A DNA stretch of 64,000 nucleotides from Lachnospiraceae bacterium (GTDB lineage: Bacteria; Bacillota; Clostridia; Lachnospirales; Lachnospiraceae). The stretch covers positions 61,727 to 125,726 of the forward strand of contig JAFXQK010000027.1 in NCBI GenBank assembly GCA_017527205.1, given 5' to 3'. The notes below the pieces were generated by a model that worked only from the letters and a program-made list of their open reading frames with translations, did not search any database and was not told where the DNA came from. Below, piece by piece: positions 1 to 7,868 of the stretch. A program made the translations under genes and the position numbers. The number at the start of each line of letters is the position of its first letter. Positions within the stretch are counted from its first letter, which is position 1.

Positions 1-29
1 TTGACATACTGCCGTATATAGAGTATAGT

Positions 30-57
30 AAAGACAGTCCCGATTGGGGCTGTCTTT
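30..57 (+). terminator. Hairpin terminator of an upstream gene
   Basis: The arms AAAGACAGTCCC and GGGGCTGTCTTT pair around a short loop, and the stem runs into TTTT. It probably ends a transcript that begins outside the window. No gene is visible between it and position 185. Confidence 0.5.
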
Positions 58-185
58 TGGCGTTTCGCCAGTTCTCAGCAAATACGTGATACGCGGTGGG
101 AAACCACTACCTGTAAACGAAGTGCGTCAGTTCGTTTGTTTTGATACTTGTTTTTCCGCCGTTCCAATGAAAAGAAGGAGGAAAA

Positions 186-1211
186 ATGAGGAGAACGACT
201 TATCTGACAAACGTATTAAAAAAATATGGTTCCGCCGCCCAGTATGATGCGGAGGCGAAGAAAATCATGGCGGACAAAAGTCTTTTGGCAATGATCTTAC
301 AGGTGACGGTCAGTGAACTTAGGGGATTTGACAGGAGCGAGATTGAGCGGTTCATTGAAGGCGTGGAGGTATCGGATGCACCGGCAATTACGGGCATGAA
401 CACGGAGGATGCCGACCCGGAGGAAGGGATGGTCAGGTATGACGTTCATTTTTATGTCATCATCCCCAAAAAGCAGCGCGTTAAGATTTTGCTAAACGTG
501 GAGATTCAGAAGGAATACCATGCCAGTGGGGATTTAATGCCAAGAGGGATATATTACTGCTGCAGGATCATTTCGGGGCAAAAGGACAGGGAATTCGTGG
601 GGGACGACTATGAAAGTATCAAGAAGACCTACGGCATCTGGCTGAACCTGAATGCGCCAAAGAGCGAGGCGGACTCGATCTTTTGCGTGGAGCTGACACC
701 AAAGGTGCTTGCGGGAAACACGGATCCCGAGAACCATAAGTATGACCTGATGAATGTAACGATGATCGGGCTAAATGATGACAGCTACATAAGGCGGGCA
801 ACGGAGCTGCATGGATACCTTGGAACGATCTTTTCAAAGAAGCTAAAGCCAGAGGAGAAGATACGAATCTTAAAGGAAGAGTACGGCGTTGAACCGACAA
901 AGGAAGTAAAGGAGGGTATGATTAAATTGTGTAATTTGGGAGAAGCATTATTAGAAGAAGGCAGGGAAGAAGGCAGGGAAGAAGGCCGTCAGGAAGAAAG
1001 GGAAAATACCAGGCGCGAATCTGAGAGGGCGGATGCTGCGGAGAAAAGGGCTTTTCAGGCAGAAAAAGAGCTTGAAAACTTAAAAAGACTTTTGGGAGCA
1101 GAATACAGGAAGGCGCAAGGTGATTGCATGGACAGGAAAACAAGACACTTTGGTAAAAAGAGAGGAGAACTTTGGCGTGATTTGTTTAGGAAAAATAAAC
1201 GGCACGACTAA
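186..1211 (+). CDS. PD-(D/E)XK nuclease family protein (Rpn-type putative transposase)
   Basis: This 341-residue protein belongs to the recombination-promoting nuclease/putative transposase group, which is spread widely and patchily in Firmicutes. The likely core is residues 60-240. The acidic residue in RYDVHF (about residue 83) and the NVEIQKEY segment (about residue 108) match the D...(E)xQ/K pattern of this nuclease fold. The C-terminal third is charged: an EEGREEGREEGRQEE tract, then a coiled-coil-prone stretch and a basic tail. This is typical of the family. The start is set by GAAGGAGG seven bases upstream of ATG. It stands alone, with a hairpin right after the stop. The family is known for DNA cleavage that promotes RecA-independent recombination; here the function is inferred from sequence pattern only. 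Confidence 0.8.
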   Translation: MRRTTYLTNVLKKYGSAAQYDAEAKKIMADKSLLAMILQVTVSELRGFDRSEIERFIEGVEVSDAPAITGMNTEDADPEEGMVRYDVHFYVIIPKKQRVKILLNVEIQKEYHASGDLMPRGIYYCCRIISGQKDREFVGDDYESIKKTYGIWLNLNAPKSEADSIFCVELTPKVLAGNTDPENHKYDLMNVTMIGLNDDSYIRRATELHGYLGTIFSKKLKPEEKIRILKEEYGVEPTKEVKEGMIKLCNLGEALLEEGREEGREEGRQEERENTRRESERADAAEKRAFQAEKELENLKRLLGAEYRKAQGDCMDRKTRHFGKKRGELWRDLFRKNKRHD

Positions 1212-1223
1212 TGAAAGAAAAGA

Positions 1224-1256
1224 ATCGCCTGTCCGAATAGGACAGGCGATCGCATT
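1224..1256 (+). terminator. Hairpin after the Rpn-type nuclease gene
   Basis: A perfect 11-bp stem, ATCGCCTGTCC with GGACAGGCGAT, around a 5-base loop, 12 bases after the stop codon. The following bases are only moderately T-rich, so termination is likely but not certain. Confidence 0.6.
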
Positions 1257-1296
1257 TATTGTTTGGAATTAGAATGATTTTTTACAAGTGAGCTCG

Positions 1297-1551
1297 TTAT
1301 GCAAGGGCGCGGGGGCCGTCAGAGAGAAGCTCGACAACCTTCGTGATCTCTTTTAGCATGCGGGCGCAGGCACTCGTCTCATCCTTGAAAAAGAGCGTGC
1401 CAATCTTTTTCTTTCCCTCGCAGAAGAAAACCTCCCACAAACCATTTACTTTTTCTAAGCAGATCCGTCCACTCTCTTCTCCACCGATCTGATAGAGCTT
1501 CGAAGGAACAAGATGCTCTGTTAAATAATTCTTTAATTCTGATGCTGTCAT
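1297..1551 (-). CDS. Small hypothetical protein (84 aa)
   Basis: A small soluble protein of unknown function, beginning MTASELKNYLTEHLVPSK. There is no signal peptide, membrane segment or metal motif. The N-terminal 20 residues look helical, a beta-rich middle follows (ICLEKVNGLWEVFFCEGKK), and the C-terminus is a helix ending near ELLSDGPRALA. I chose the ATG at 1551 because AAAGGAAG lies about nine bases before it; an in-frame GTG three codons upstream sits inside that ribosome binding site. It is convergent with the nuclease gene, with a hairpin between them. The pattern resembles small Lachnospiraceae proteins of no assigned role, and I do not recognise a family. Confidence 0.6.
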   Translation of the reverse strand: MTASELKNYLTEHLVPSKLYQIGGEESGRICLEKVNGLWEVFFCEGKKKIGTLFFKDETSACARMLKEITKVVELLSDGPRALA

Positions 1552-1700
1552 AACAAACACTTCCTTTCTGAATATAATAAATATGCAAAAAGCGACATTA
1601 ATTTCTATTTAATGATGAATGAAATATTCTTGATGTAGTATTTGAAACTACATATAGCATACACCATGTTCAAAAAATATGCAAGGGCTTTTTGTTAGTA

Positions 1701-1729
1701 TTTACAATTTTTCATTTTTCTTTTATAAT
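1701..1729 (+). promoter_or_regulatory. Sigma-A promoter ahead of a long leader
   Basis: TTTACA and TATAAT are separated by exactly 17 bases. Transcription would start near 1736, about 155 bases before the next start codon. Confidence 0.7.
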
Positions 1730-1753
1730 TAAAGTGTAGTGGGTAAATATGCG

Positions 1754-1859
1754 CGAAATCATTACGTGAAACCACCTTGGAAGCATCTGGTGAAAACGAT
1801 GTGTCGCGATCGAACGCAAGGTATCTGCTTAGGTTTCAACGGCGTAACCAATGATTTTG
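1754..1859 (+). ncRNA. Candidate structured 5' leader RNA (riboswitch-like, unassigned)
   Basis: The transcript leader can close with a 10-bp helix between 1754-1763 and 1850-1859. Inside it, TGAAACC (1767-1773) pairs with GGTTTCA (1832-1838), extended by ACG/CGT (1764-1766 with 1843-1845) across a four-base bulge. Further in, ACCTTG (1774-1779) can pair with CAAGGT (1817-1822), and AAGCA (1781-1785) with TGCTT (1826-1830). These last two helices cross and would form a pseudoknot, or act as alternatives. I could not match it to a known riboswitch class. The pairing was worked out by hand; no covariation evidence is available. Confidence 0.42.
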
Positions 1860-1891
1860 GCTGAAGTATCAGGGGAAAGTGAGGGCGGAGT

Positions 1892-2323
1892 ATGGAAAAA
1901 AAGGTGATCATCAAGGAACTGCATAAACCGGTTCGAGAGATGGAGATTGACGTAAAGGATGACTTATTTATGGAGGACGTCATGGCTCCCTTGATGGAGC
2001 GGCCGAAGGATGTATCCTTTATTTCCCTGAATCGTTTGAACACAATGTATCTTGTGGTCAATGGCATGTCCGGGATCGATCTGGAGGACAACTTCCTCTA
2101 TGTGGAAAACGATGGCGTTCAGAAGGACGGTTTGCTTCCGCAGGTGAAGCCGGCGCGGGGAACGGCCTATTTTGTCCGCGTGGAGTGGGTGCAGGATGGC
2201 TATAAGAAAAAGCCAAAGCTTCGTAGCGTTACGGAGGATGATTTCATCTACGCCCGTAACTTCATGACCGACCTCTACCAACGAAAACTCAAAGAAACAA
2301 CCTACCCGATGTTATTTTCATAG
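1892..2323 (+). CDS. Conserved-looking hypothetical protein (143 aa)
   Basis: I do not recognise this soluble protein. It begins MEKKVIIKELHKPVREMEID and has alternating beta-strand and turn patterns, including a central NTMYLVVNGMSGIDLEDN segment. The C-terminal 40 residues are basic and helical. There is no signal peptide or membrane helix. The ribosome binding site (GAGGGCGGAG) is mediocre. Its mRNA carries a roughly 155-base leader able to form nested helices, so expression may be controlled at the RNA level. It is a single-gene unit, ended by a terminator shared with the convergent CorA gene. Confidence 0.65.
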   Translation: MEKKVIIKELHKPVREMEIDVKDDLFMEDVMAPLMERPKDVSFISLNRLNTMYLVVNGMSGIDLEDNFLYVENDGVQKDGLLPQVKPARGTAYFVRVEWVQDGYKKKPKLRSVTEDDFIYARNFMTDLYQRKLKETTYPMLFS

Positions 2324-2330
2324 AAATATC

Positions 2331-2362
2331 AAAGCCGCTTACCTTTCGCAAGCGGCTTTTTC
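2331..2362. terminator. Bidirectional terminator
   Basis: AAAGCCGCTT and AAGCGGCTTT form a perfect 10-bp stem with a 10-base loop. It is followed by T-rich sequence on the plus strand and lies between two convergent genes, so it may serve both. Confidence 0.85.
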
Positions 2363-2365
2363 GTT

Positions 2366-3196
2366 TTATTTAAACCACCCCTTCTTCTTGAAGACGACTG
2401 CCCAGATGACGCACACGAGTAGGCATATGAAGATTACGACGGGATAGCCGTACTTCCAGCCAAATTCCGGCATCTGCAGGTTCATGCCGTACCACCCCGC
2501 GATGAGCGTCAGCGGAAGGAAAATGCTGGTCATAAGCGTGAAAACCTTCATGAGGTGGTTCTGCTCGATGTCGATCTGTGCCTGATAGGATTCACGTACC
2601 TGCACGACATACTCTTTCAAGTTCAGGACCTGCCGCAGCAACCGCTCGCAGCGATTGTTCAGGACGTCAAAATAGTTGATGTAATCCGCGCTGATCATCT
2701 CATTATCATTGTCACAGAGCTCGTCGAAAATTTCCTCAAACTGCTCATAATATTTTTTCAGGCGGAGAACCTCATACCGTGCATCCAAAATCTTTTCACG
2801 AATTTCCTCACTGCCGTCATGAATCACGGCATCATCCAGATCGGAAATACGATCCTCCAGCTCCTCCAGGTTCTTGGTATCACCCTTAAAAAGATTTTTG
2901 AAAAAGAGATACATGGCTCTTTCATTGGAAGGAGCCTCAAAAAAATACTTTGTCGCCGCATCGTAGCTCACTTCATTTTCGCAGATCACAAACAGGTCAT
3001 CCGTATCAAAATATAACAGCATCTGGGAAGGATCAGCCTCCAGATTCTTGATGTCATACCAGTCAAAAGCGATGATGCTGAAGTTATCAAAGCCTTCAAA
3101 GGTTTCAATCTGACCTTCCTCAATATACTTTACCACGACAGATTCCATCTGCTGTGTATAATTTTCTATTTCACTTCGGTAAATGACCTTTTGCAT
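2366..3196 (-). CDS. corA: CorA family divalent cation transporter
   Basis: A 276-residue CorA-type channel for Mg2+ (or Co2+/Ni2+). Residues 1-210 form the cytoplasmic domain with its long helical arm (the coiled-coil segment from about 125 to 205). Two C-terminal membrane helices follow: about 215-235, ending in the family signature YGMN, and about 248-268. A basic KKKGWFK tail comes last. The acidic loop after GMN (LQMPEFGWKYGYP) fits the pore entrance. It is slightly short for CorA (usually about 315) but has all the expected parts. AAGGGAG lies seven bases before ATG. It is a single-gene unit convergent with the upstream orphan gene. The ion preference cannot be told from sequence. Confidence 0.9.
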   Translation of the reverse strand: MQKVIYRSEIENYTQQMESVVVKYIEEGQIETFEGFDNFSIIAFDWYDIKNLEADPSQMLLYFDTDDLFVICENEVSYDAATKYFFEAPSNERAMYLFFKNLFKGDTKNLEELEDRISDLDDAVIHDGSEEIREKILDARYEVLRLKKYYEQFEEIFDELCDNDNEMISADYINYFDVLNNRCERLLRQVLNLKEYVVQVRESYQAQIDIEQNHLMKVFTLMTSIFLPLTLIAGWYGMNLQMPEFGWKYGYPVVIFICLLVCVIWAVVFKKKGWFK

Positions 3197-3400
3197 GTTT
3201 TTTCTCCCTTGATCACTGTTGTTTTTGAAATTCTATTATTTCTAAAATTTTCTTGTTTTGAAATTTTCTTGTTTTGTAATTTTATTGTTCTAGGTATTTT
3301 AACAATGCTGGTATTATACCAGTTTTGTCTATGATCATTCCTACGTTGGAATCATTTTTTCATAGTATCACTTTTTATGTAATCCCTTTTTATGTTGTCA

Positions 3401-4582
3401 CTAGTCATTTGACTTTGCCTGATGTTTCCGTTCACCGCTTAGCAGGGCGGCGAGGAAGTGATCCCATTTTTTTAAGAGCAATGCCGCAGGAAGGGATGGC
3501 AGGAACACGATCAGTATCAAAAGCGGTACGTTTCGCAGGTGATACAGGCTTGGCGCGACACCTGCAAAATTGTAGGCGAAGAGCTCTAAAAACAGCCCAT
3601 GGATCAAATAAAATTCCAGCGTGATCGTTCCCATGAAGGCAAGGAAACGATTCCCAATGCGCAGCTTCATGCCCAGCAAAAAGACAAAGAAGACGAAGGA
3701 GCAGGAGGCCAGGATCTGCGACAGCAGGCATACCCAGCGCCGAAAGACCTTGTCAAGCACATGCCGGTTTTCTCCGTAGTAGGAGAAGATGCCTTGAGCC
3801 ATATTAGACAGTGCATCCAAGACAAATAATCCAACTAAGAAAAGCATAAAATAGAGCAGATAGTGCTTTTTCAAATGTGCCGTGATTGCTTCCTTATGCC
3901 GCGCAAACAGGAGGCCGATGACAAAGAAATGAACGGAATTATACCACCATTCGCCGCGCATCCAAAAGTCATTGTGATCGATCAAGGTTCCCAGCAGGTC
4001 ATAGGCGAGCGTAAACAGGAGGACGCATAGGACGGCGTTCTTTTCGCTCCTGCAATGTCGAAAGGCAAGGTAAAACGCCAGGTAAAAGAAGGGCAGGGCG
4101 ATCACAAACCATGCGTTGGGGTTACTGAGCTTCAGGCCGGAGACATAATAAAAGATATTCAGGCCGCTCAGCGGTTCCTTCATAAGAAAGCGCGCGAGGA
4201 GGAAGAGCAGTCCCGTGGAATAATAGGAGAACACCAAGGGCAGGATACGCCTTTTACAAAACCCTGTCAAGTAATCCGGTTTTGTCCGGTAGCTCTGATA
4301 CAGGCCGTAGCCGGAGCAAAACAAAAAGAATCCGACAAAGTAATATCCATAGGGGACAAATAGCTCCAGGCCTGGTTCGATCAGCTTCGGATCAAGCCAG
4401 CTGGCACAGGTTTTTTGCCCTATGTGATGCAACATGATGCAAATGGCGAAAAAGCCCTGCAAAGCCTTCATCTGGCGAAGGGAGAAAGCTTCCTCATTCC
4501 ATACGTCCCTGCCGTGGAGCTTGGAACCCCATAGCAAGAGGATGATCATGATGGGATACACCAAATAGACCAAAACATTCAT
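3401..4582 (-). CDS. Membrane acyltransferase (acyltransferase 3 family)
   Basis: This 393-residue polytopic protein has about ten membrane helices and the N-terminal pattern of acyltransferase-3 enzymes: a helix, then LRQMKALQGFFAICIMLHHI, in which the His pair is the probable catalytic site. Such enzymes O-acetylate or otherwise acylate cell-surface sugars or lipids using cytoplasmic acyl donors. The ATG at 4582 is preferred over an upstream in-frame ATG (4648) because GGGGAGGAAG lies just before it. The gene stands alone, and its neighbours do not reveal the substrate. The C-terminal SGERKHQAKSND tail is hydrophilic and cytoplasmic. Confidence 0.8.
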   Translation of the reverse strand: MNVLVYLVYPIMIILLLWGSKLHGRDVWNEEAFSLRQMKALQGFFAICIMLHHIGQKTCASWLDPKLIEPGLELFVPYGYYFVGFFLFCSGYGLYQSYRTKPDYLTGFCKRRILPLVFSYYSTGLLFLLARFLMKEPLSGLNIFYYVSGLKLSNPNAWFVIALPFFYLAFYLAFRHCRSEKNAVLCVLLFTLAYDLLGTLIDHNDFWMRGEWWYNSVHFFVIGLLFARHKEAITAHLKKHYLLYFMLFLVGLFVLDALSNMAQGIFSYYGENRHVLDKVFRRWVCLLSQILASCSFVFFVFLLGMKLRIGNRFLAFMGTITLEFYLIHGLFLELFAYNFAGVAPSLYHLRNVPLLILIVFLPSLPAALLLKKWDHFLAALLSGERKHQAKSND

Positions 4583-4874
4583 CCCGCTTCCTCCCCAAAA
4601 TTCGTCTTTGCCATTCGCAAGCCGCGGCAATGCTTGCTTAGCAAGCATTTTGCAAACCCAGTATCTTCATGTTAATCAAAAGGGGGAGAGCAGTCAAGGG
4701 GTTCTTACTATTCCGGCTTCTGAATTTTATTCAAAACTTTTTTCAAAATTTTGGAAACTGGAAGAACTTTTGAAAAAAGACCTCGTCTATCAGGGTAAGA
4801 GCGCTTGAATTACCAAACATGAGAAATACAAATCTAACAATCGTAAATGCGAGAAACCCAAGGAGGAGAGGAAT

Positions 4875-6623
4875 ATGAAAAAGAAAATTGTCAGCATTAT
4901 TTTAGCAGTGGTACTTAGTCTTAGCCTGATGGGCTGCAGTGATCAGACGAGAGGAACGATCACAGATCCATCTGGATCCGTTAGCGTACAGGATCCGGCG
5001 AAAACAACGCCTACAGAGCGTGAAAGCGTTCTGGATAAATTCCTGGCAGGAGAATATGGGGAATTTGATCTGAACGGATCCCAAATGAAAGGGAAAGCAA
5101 ATTATGTGTCTGGTGCAACCGTGATGATGGAGACGGAAGCCTGCGCTGATGCGGCGGCGGTGGACGGAAGTATGTTTCTCAACACGTTCACACCGGGAGA
5201 AGTGCAGGTCATCCCCTGGAACACCGAGGAATACAAGTACTTGGCAGAGAATACCTGGATGAATGTCAAGACTTCCCCGTTCTCGACCTTTGCAGCTGAC
5301 GTGGACACGGCTTCCTACGCGAACGTCAGAAGGATGCTGACCAGGAATCAGGAGGTTCCCGTAGATGCAGTTCGCATCGAGGAGATGATCAATTATTTCC
5401 ATTATGATTACAAGGCACCGACCAATGGCGATCCCTTCTCCGTAACGACGGAAATGGCACCCTGCCCTTGGAACGAGAATTCCAGACTCCTCATGGTCGG
5501 TCTTTCCGCACCTGAGCTGGACACCAGCGAGAGAGTCAATTCGAATCTGGTCTTCCTGATTGACGTATCTGGCTCCATGGACGGCGAAGACAGACTGGGT
5601 CTGGTACAGCGTTCCTTCAAGCTTCTCTGCGAAGAGCTGCAGCCTGGCGATCGTGTCTCCATCGTAACCTATGCAAGTGGTGACAAGATCGTTTTGGAAG
5701 GCGCAACTGGCGACGAAAAGGCAAAGATCTGTGATGCCATCGAGGATTTGTTCGCAGGCGGCGGGACCAATGGCGGCGCAGGCATCCAGTCCGCATACAA
5801 GCTGGCTGAGCAGTACTTTATCGAAGGCGGCAATAACCGCGTGATTCTGGCAACGGACGGCGACTTGAACATTGGCATTACCGATGAGGGCGGCCTGACG
5901 AGACTGATCGAGGAAGAGGCTAAGAGCGGCGTATTCCTGTCCGTGCTCGGCTTTGGCTGGGGCAACATTTCCGATACGCGCATGGAGGCTCTTGCAGATC
6001 ATGGCAATGGAAACTATAGCTACATCGACAGCATTGCTGAGGCAAGAAAGGTTTTGATCGAGGAGATGGGCAGCACGCTCTTTACCGTTGCTAAGGACGT
6101 AAAGCTTCAGGTGGAGTTCAATCCCACGCTGGTAAAGGGATATCGTCTGATTGGATATGAAAACCGCGCGATGGCAGCAGAGGATTTTGCAAATGACGCG
6201 AAGGACGGCGGCGAGATCGGTGCAGGACATCAGGTTACGGCTCTTTACGAGGTTGCCCTGATCGATTCCAAGCAGGAAATTCCTGAGGTGGCATCCCGCT
6301 ATGGCGAGGATGGCACGGTGGCAACAGGTTCACTGAATGGTGAATATCTGACCGTGAACGTACGATATAAGGAGCCCGACGGCGACACCAGCAAGCTTCT
6401 CACCTTCCCCGTAACTGACGAGGTTTATCATGAGGAAATGAGCGACAACCTGTCCTGGGCAGCAGGCGTGGCACAGGCCGGCATGCTCTTAAAGAAATCT
6501 GAATTTGCGGGCACCTCCGAGATGAAGAGCGTTCTAGACAGACTGAATCAGATTCCCGGCGTGCAGGAGGATGAATACAAAAAGGAGTTCCTGTATTTAT
6601 ACTCCAGGGCAAATATAAACTAA
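4875..6623 (+). CDS. YfbK-like VWA-domain lipoprotein
   Basis: A 582-residue surface lipoprotein. The signal peptide ends in the lipobox LMGC (Cys at about residue 20). A von Willebrand-associated N-terminal region follows (about 110-215, including TFAADVDTASYANVRRML). The VWA domain (about 222-400) has an intact metal-ion site, DVSGS at residues 230-234. The C-terminal beta-rich region (about 410-582) matches the domain that accompanies VWA in E. coli YfbK homologues. VWA domains bind protein ligands through Mg2+. The family's role is not well defined, though envelope maintenance or adhesion is usual. The ribosome binding site AGGAGGAG is strong and it is monocistronic, with a terminator after it. 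Confidence 0.85.
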   Translation: MKKKIVSIILAVVLSLSLMGCSDQTRGTITDPSGSVSVQDPAKTTPTERESVLDKFLAGEYGEFDLNGSQMKGKANYVSGATVMMETEACADAAAVDGSMFLNTFTPGEVQVIPWNTEEYKYLAENTWMNVKTSPFSTFAADVDTASYANVRRMLTRNQEVPVDAVRIEEMINYFHYDYKAPTNGDPFSVTTEMAPCPWNENSRLLMVGLSAPELDTSERVNSNLVFLIDVSGSMDGEDRLGLVQRSFKLLCEELQPGDRVSIVTYASGDKIVLEGATGDEKAKICDAIEDLFAGGGTNGGAGIQSAYKLAEQYFIEGGNNRVILATDGDLNIGITDEGGLTRLIEEEAKSGVFLSVLGFGWGNISDTRMEALADHGNGNYSYIDSIAEARKVLIEEMGSTLFTVAKDVKLQVEFNPTLVKGYRLIGYENRAMAAEDFANDAKDGGEIGAGHQVTALYEVALIDSKQEIPEVASRYGEDGTVATGSLNGEYLTVNVRYKEPDGDTSKLLTFPVTDEVYHEEMSDNLSWAAGVAQAGMLLKKSEFAGTSEMKSVLDRLNQIPGVQEDEYKKEFLYLYSRANIN

Positions 6624-6719
6624 CAAAATTTAAAAAAACGATGGTCTGATAAGCGAGAGGAATATAACCGGGATCGCATGACCTGCAAAGAACAATATCT
6701 CAAGAAAGAATAGGACCGA

Positions 6720-6757
6720 GAGGAAGAGGCAAATTTGTATGTCTCTTCCTCTTTTTG
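6720..6757 (+). terminator. Terminator of the VWA lipoprotein gene
   Basis: GAGGAAGAG pairs with CTCTTCCTC around a 14-base loop, followed by TTTTT. Confidence 0.8.
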
Positions 6758-6813
6758 TAAATTAATGGAACAGGCATTTCAGGACTTTGCCGAAACCCTA
6801 ACAGGAATATGAG

Positions 6814-6841
6814 TTGATTTTCCCGCCAAAAAAGATATAAT
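6814..6841 (+). promoter_or_regulatory. Promoter of the sugar kinase / c-di-GMP block
   Basis: TTGATT, a 16-base spacer, then TATAAT, 56 bases before the PfkB-family start codon. Confidence 0.65.
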
Positions 6842-6897
6842 AGTAGTATAAGGGGAGGATTCTGCGTTGCTTTCCAATGGGAAAGGGAGGATTGGGC

Positions 6898-7824
6898 ATG
6901 GATTTAATTTGCATAGGCATGGCTTTGGTGGATTCGATCATAAAAGGGTTTGATCCGGAGCCAATCTCTGCATCAGGATATCGGGCGGTTTCCGGTACGC
7001 TCAGCGTCGGCGGCGAGGCGGTTAATGAAGCCATGGCCGCGGCAAAGCTTGGAACGAAGACGGGGATTTTATGCGCCCTTGGCGAGGACGACGCCGGAGA
7101 GATGATTCTTGGCGCCCTTCAAAGGTGCGGCGTGGATACCGGTCTGGTGATTCGGGGAACGGGACATGCCACGCCCGTGACGACCATGTTTGTCCGTGAG
7201 GATGGCACGAGAAAATCCATCACAAATCAGGCACATCGTTACAATTTTCATCCGGAGCAATATACAAAATATTTCGCGCAGGCAAGGGCAATCATCCTTG
7301 GCTCGCTTTTTCGTGCACCCTTTGATGATCCCGAGATCATTTTGTCCGTACTGCGGGCAGCGAAGGAGGCCGGCATCTTGGTGGTTGCGGACACGAAGCT
7401 TCCCAACTTCCGCGTACTAAGTCTTGAGGATGTTAAGGAAGCCCTGCCTTATGTTGACTACATTACGCCCAACGAGGACGAGGCGAAGTATTTCACGGGA
7501 AAGACGGAGCCGGAGGAGATGGCGGACGTATTTCTAAGCTATGGAATGAAAAACGTGGTAATCAAGCTGGGAAGCAAGGGATGTTATTTTAAGAACGGAA
7601 ACGAGAGCTTTCGACTGGAGGCATTACCCATTACGGCCGTGGATGCGACGGGAGCCGGAGATAATTTCGTCGCCGGACTGACTGCGGAGCTCCTTCGCGG
7701 CAGCTCGCCCAGAGAGGCCCTTCGATTTGCAAACGCCTGCGGTGCGATCTGCACGACGGCTGTCGGCGCAAGCACGGCGCTGAAGAATCGAGACCAGGTA
7801 TTAAAGATGCAAGGAAACAAGTAA
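6898..7824 (+). CDS. PfkB-family carbohydrate kinase
   Basis: A 308-residue ribokinase-fold enzyme that phosphorylates a sugar or similar alcohol using ATP. The N-terminal glycine-rich sugar-binding pattern (about 30-45, GGEAVNEAMAAAKLG) and the C-terminal PfkB signature DATGAGDNFVAGL (about 250-262) are both present. The latter supplies the anion hole and the catalytic Asp. The length is normal for the family. ATG at 6898 follows GGGAGG by seven bases, so I prefer it over an in-frame ATG 21 bases upstream. The next gene begins 44 bases after the stop, and its product carries a sugar-binding-protein-like domain fused to GGDEF. This suggests that sugar availability and c-di-GMP are linked. The sugar itself is not evident. 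Confidence 0.88.
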   Translation: MDLICIGMALVDSIIKGFDPEPISASGYRAVSGTLSVGGEAVNEAMAAAKLGTKTGILCALGEDDAGEMILGALQRCGVDTGLVIRGTGHATPVTTMFVREDGTRKSITNQAHRYNFHPEQYTKYFAQARAIILGSLFRAPFDDPEIILSVLRAAKEAGILVVADTKLPNFRVLSLEDVKEALPYVDYITPNEDEAKYFTGKTEPEEMADVFLSYGMKNVVIKLGSKGCYFKNGNESFRLEALPITAVDATGAGDNFVAGLTAELLRGSSPREALRFANACGAICTTAVGASTALKNRDQVLKMQGNK

Positions 7825-7868
7825 ATGCTACCATTCTTTGGAGGGGATTTAGAAGAAGGAGAACGCCT

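Noticed and set aside
4902..6230. 442-aa minus-strand ORF over the VWA lipoprotein
   Set aside because: The plus-strand gene has a lipobox and an intact metal site; the opposite frame has no start signals and no family features.
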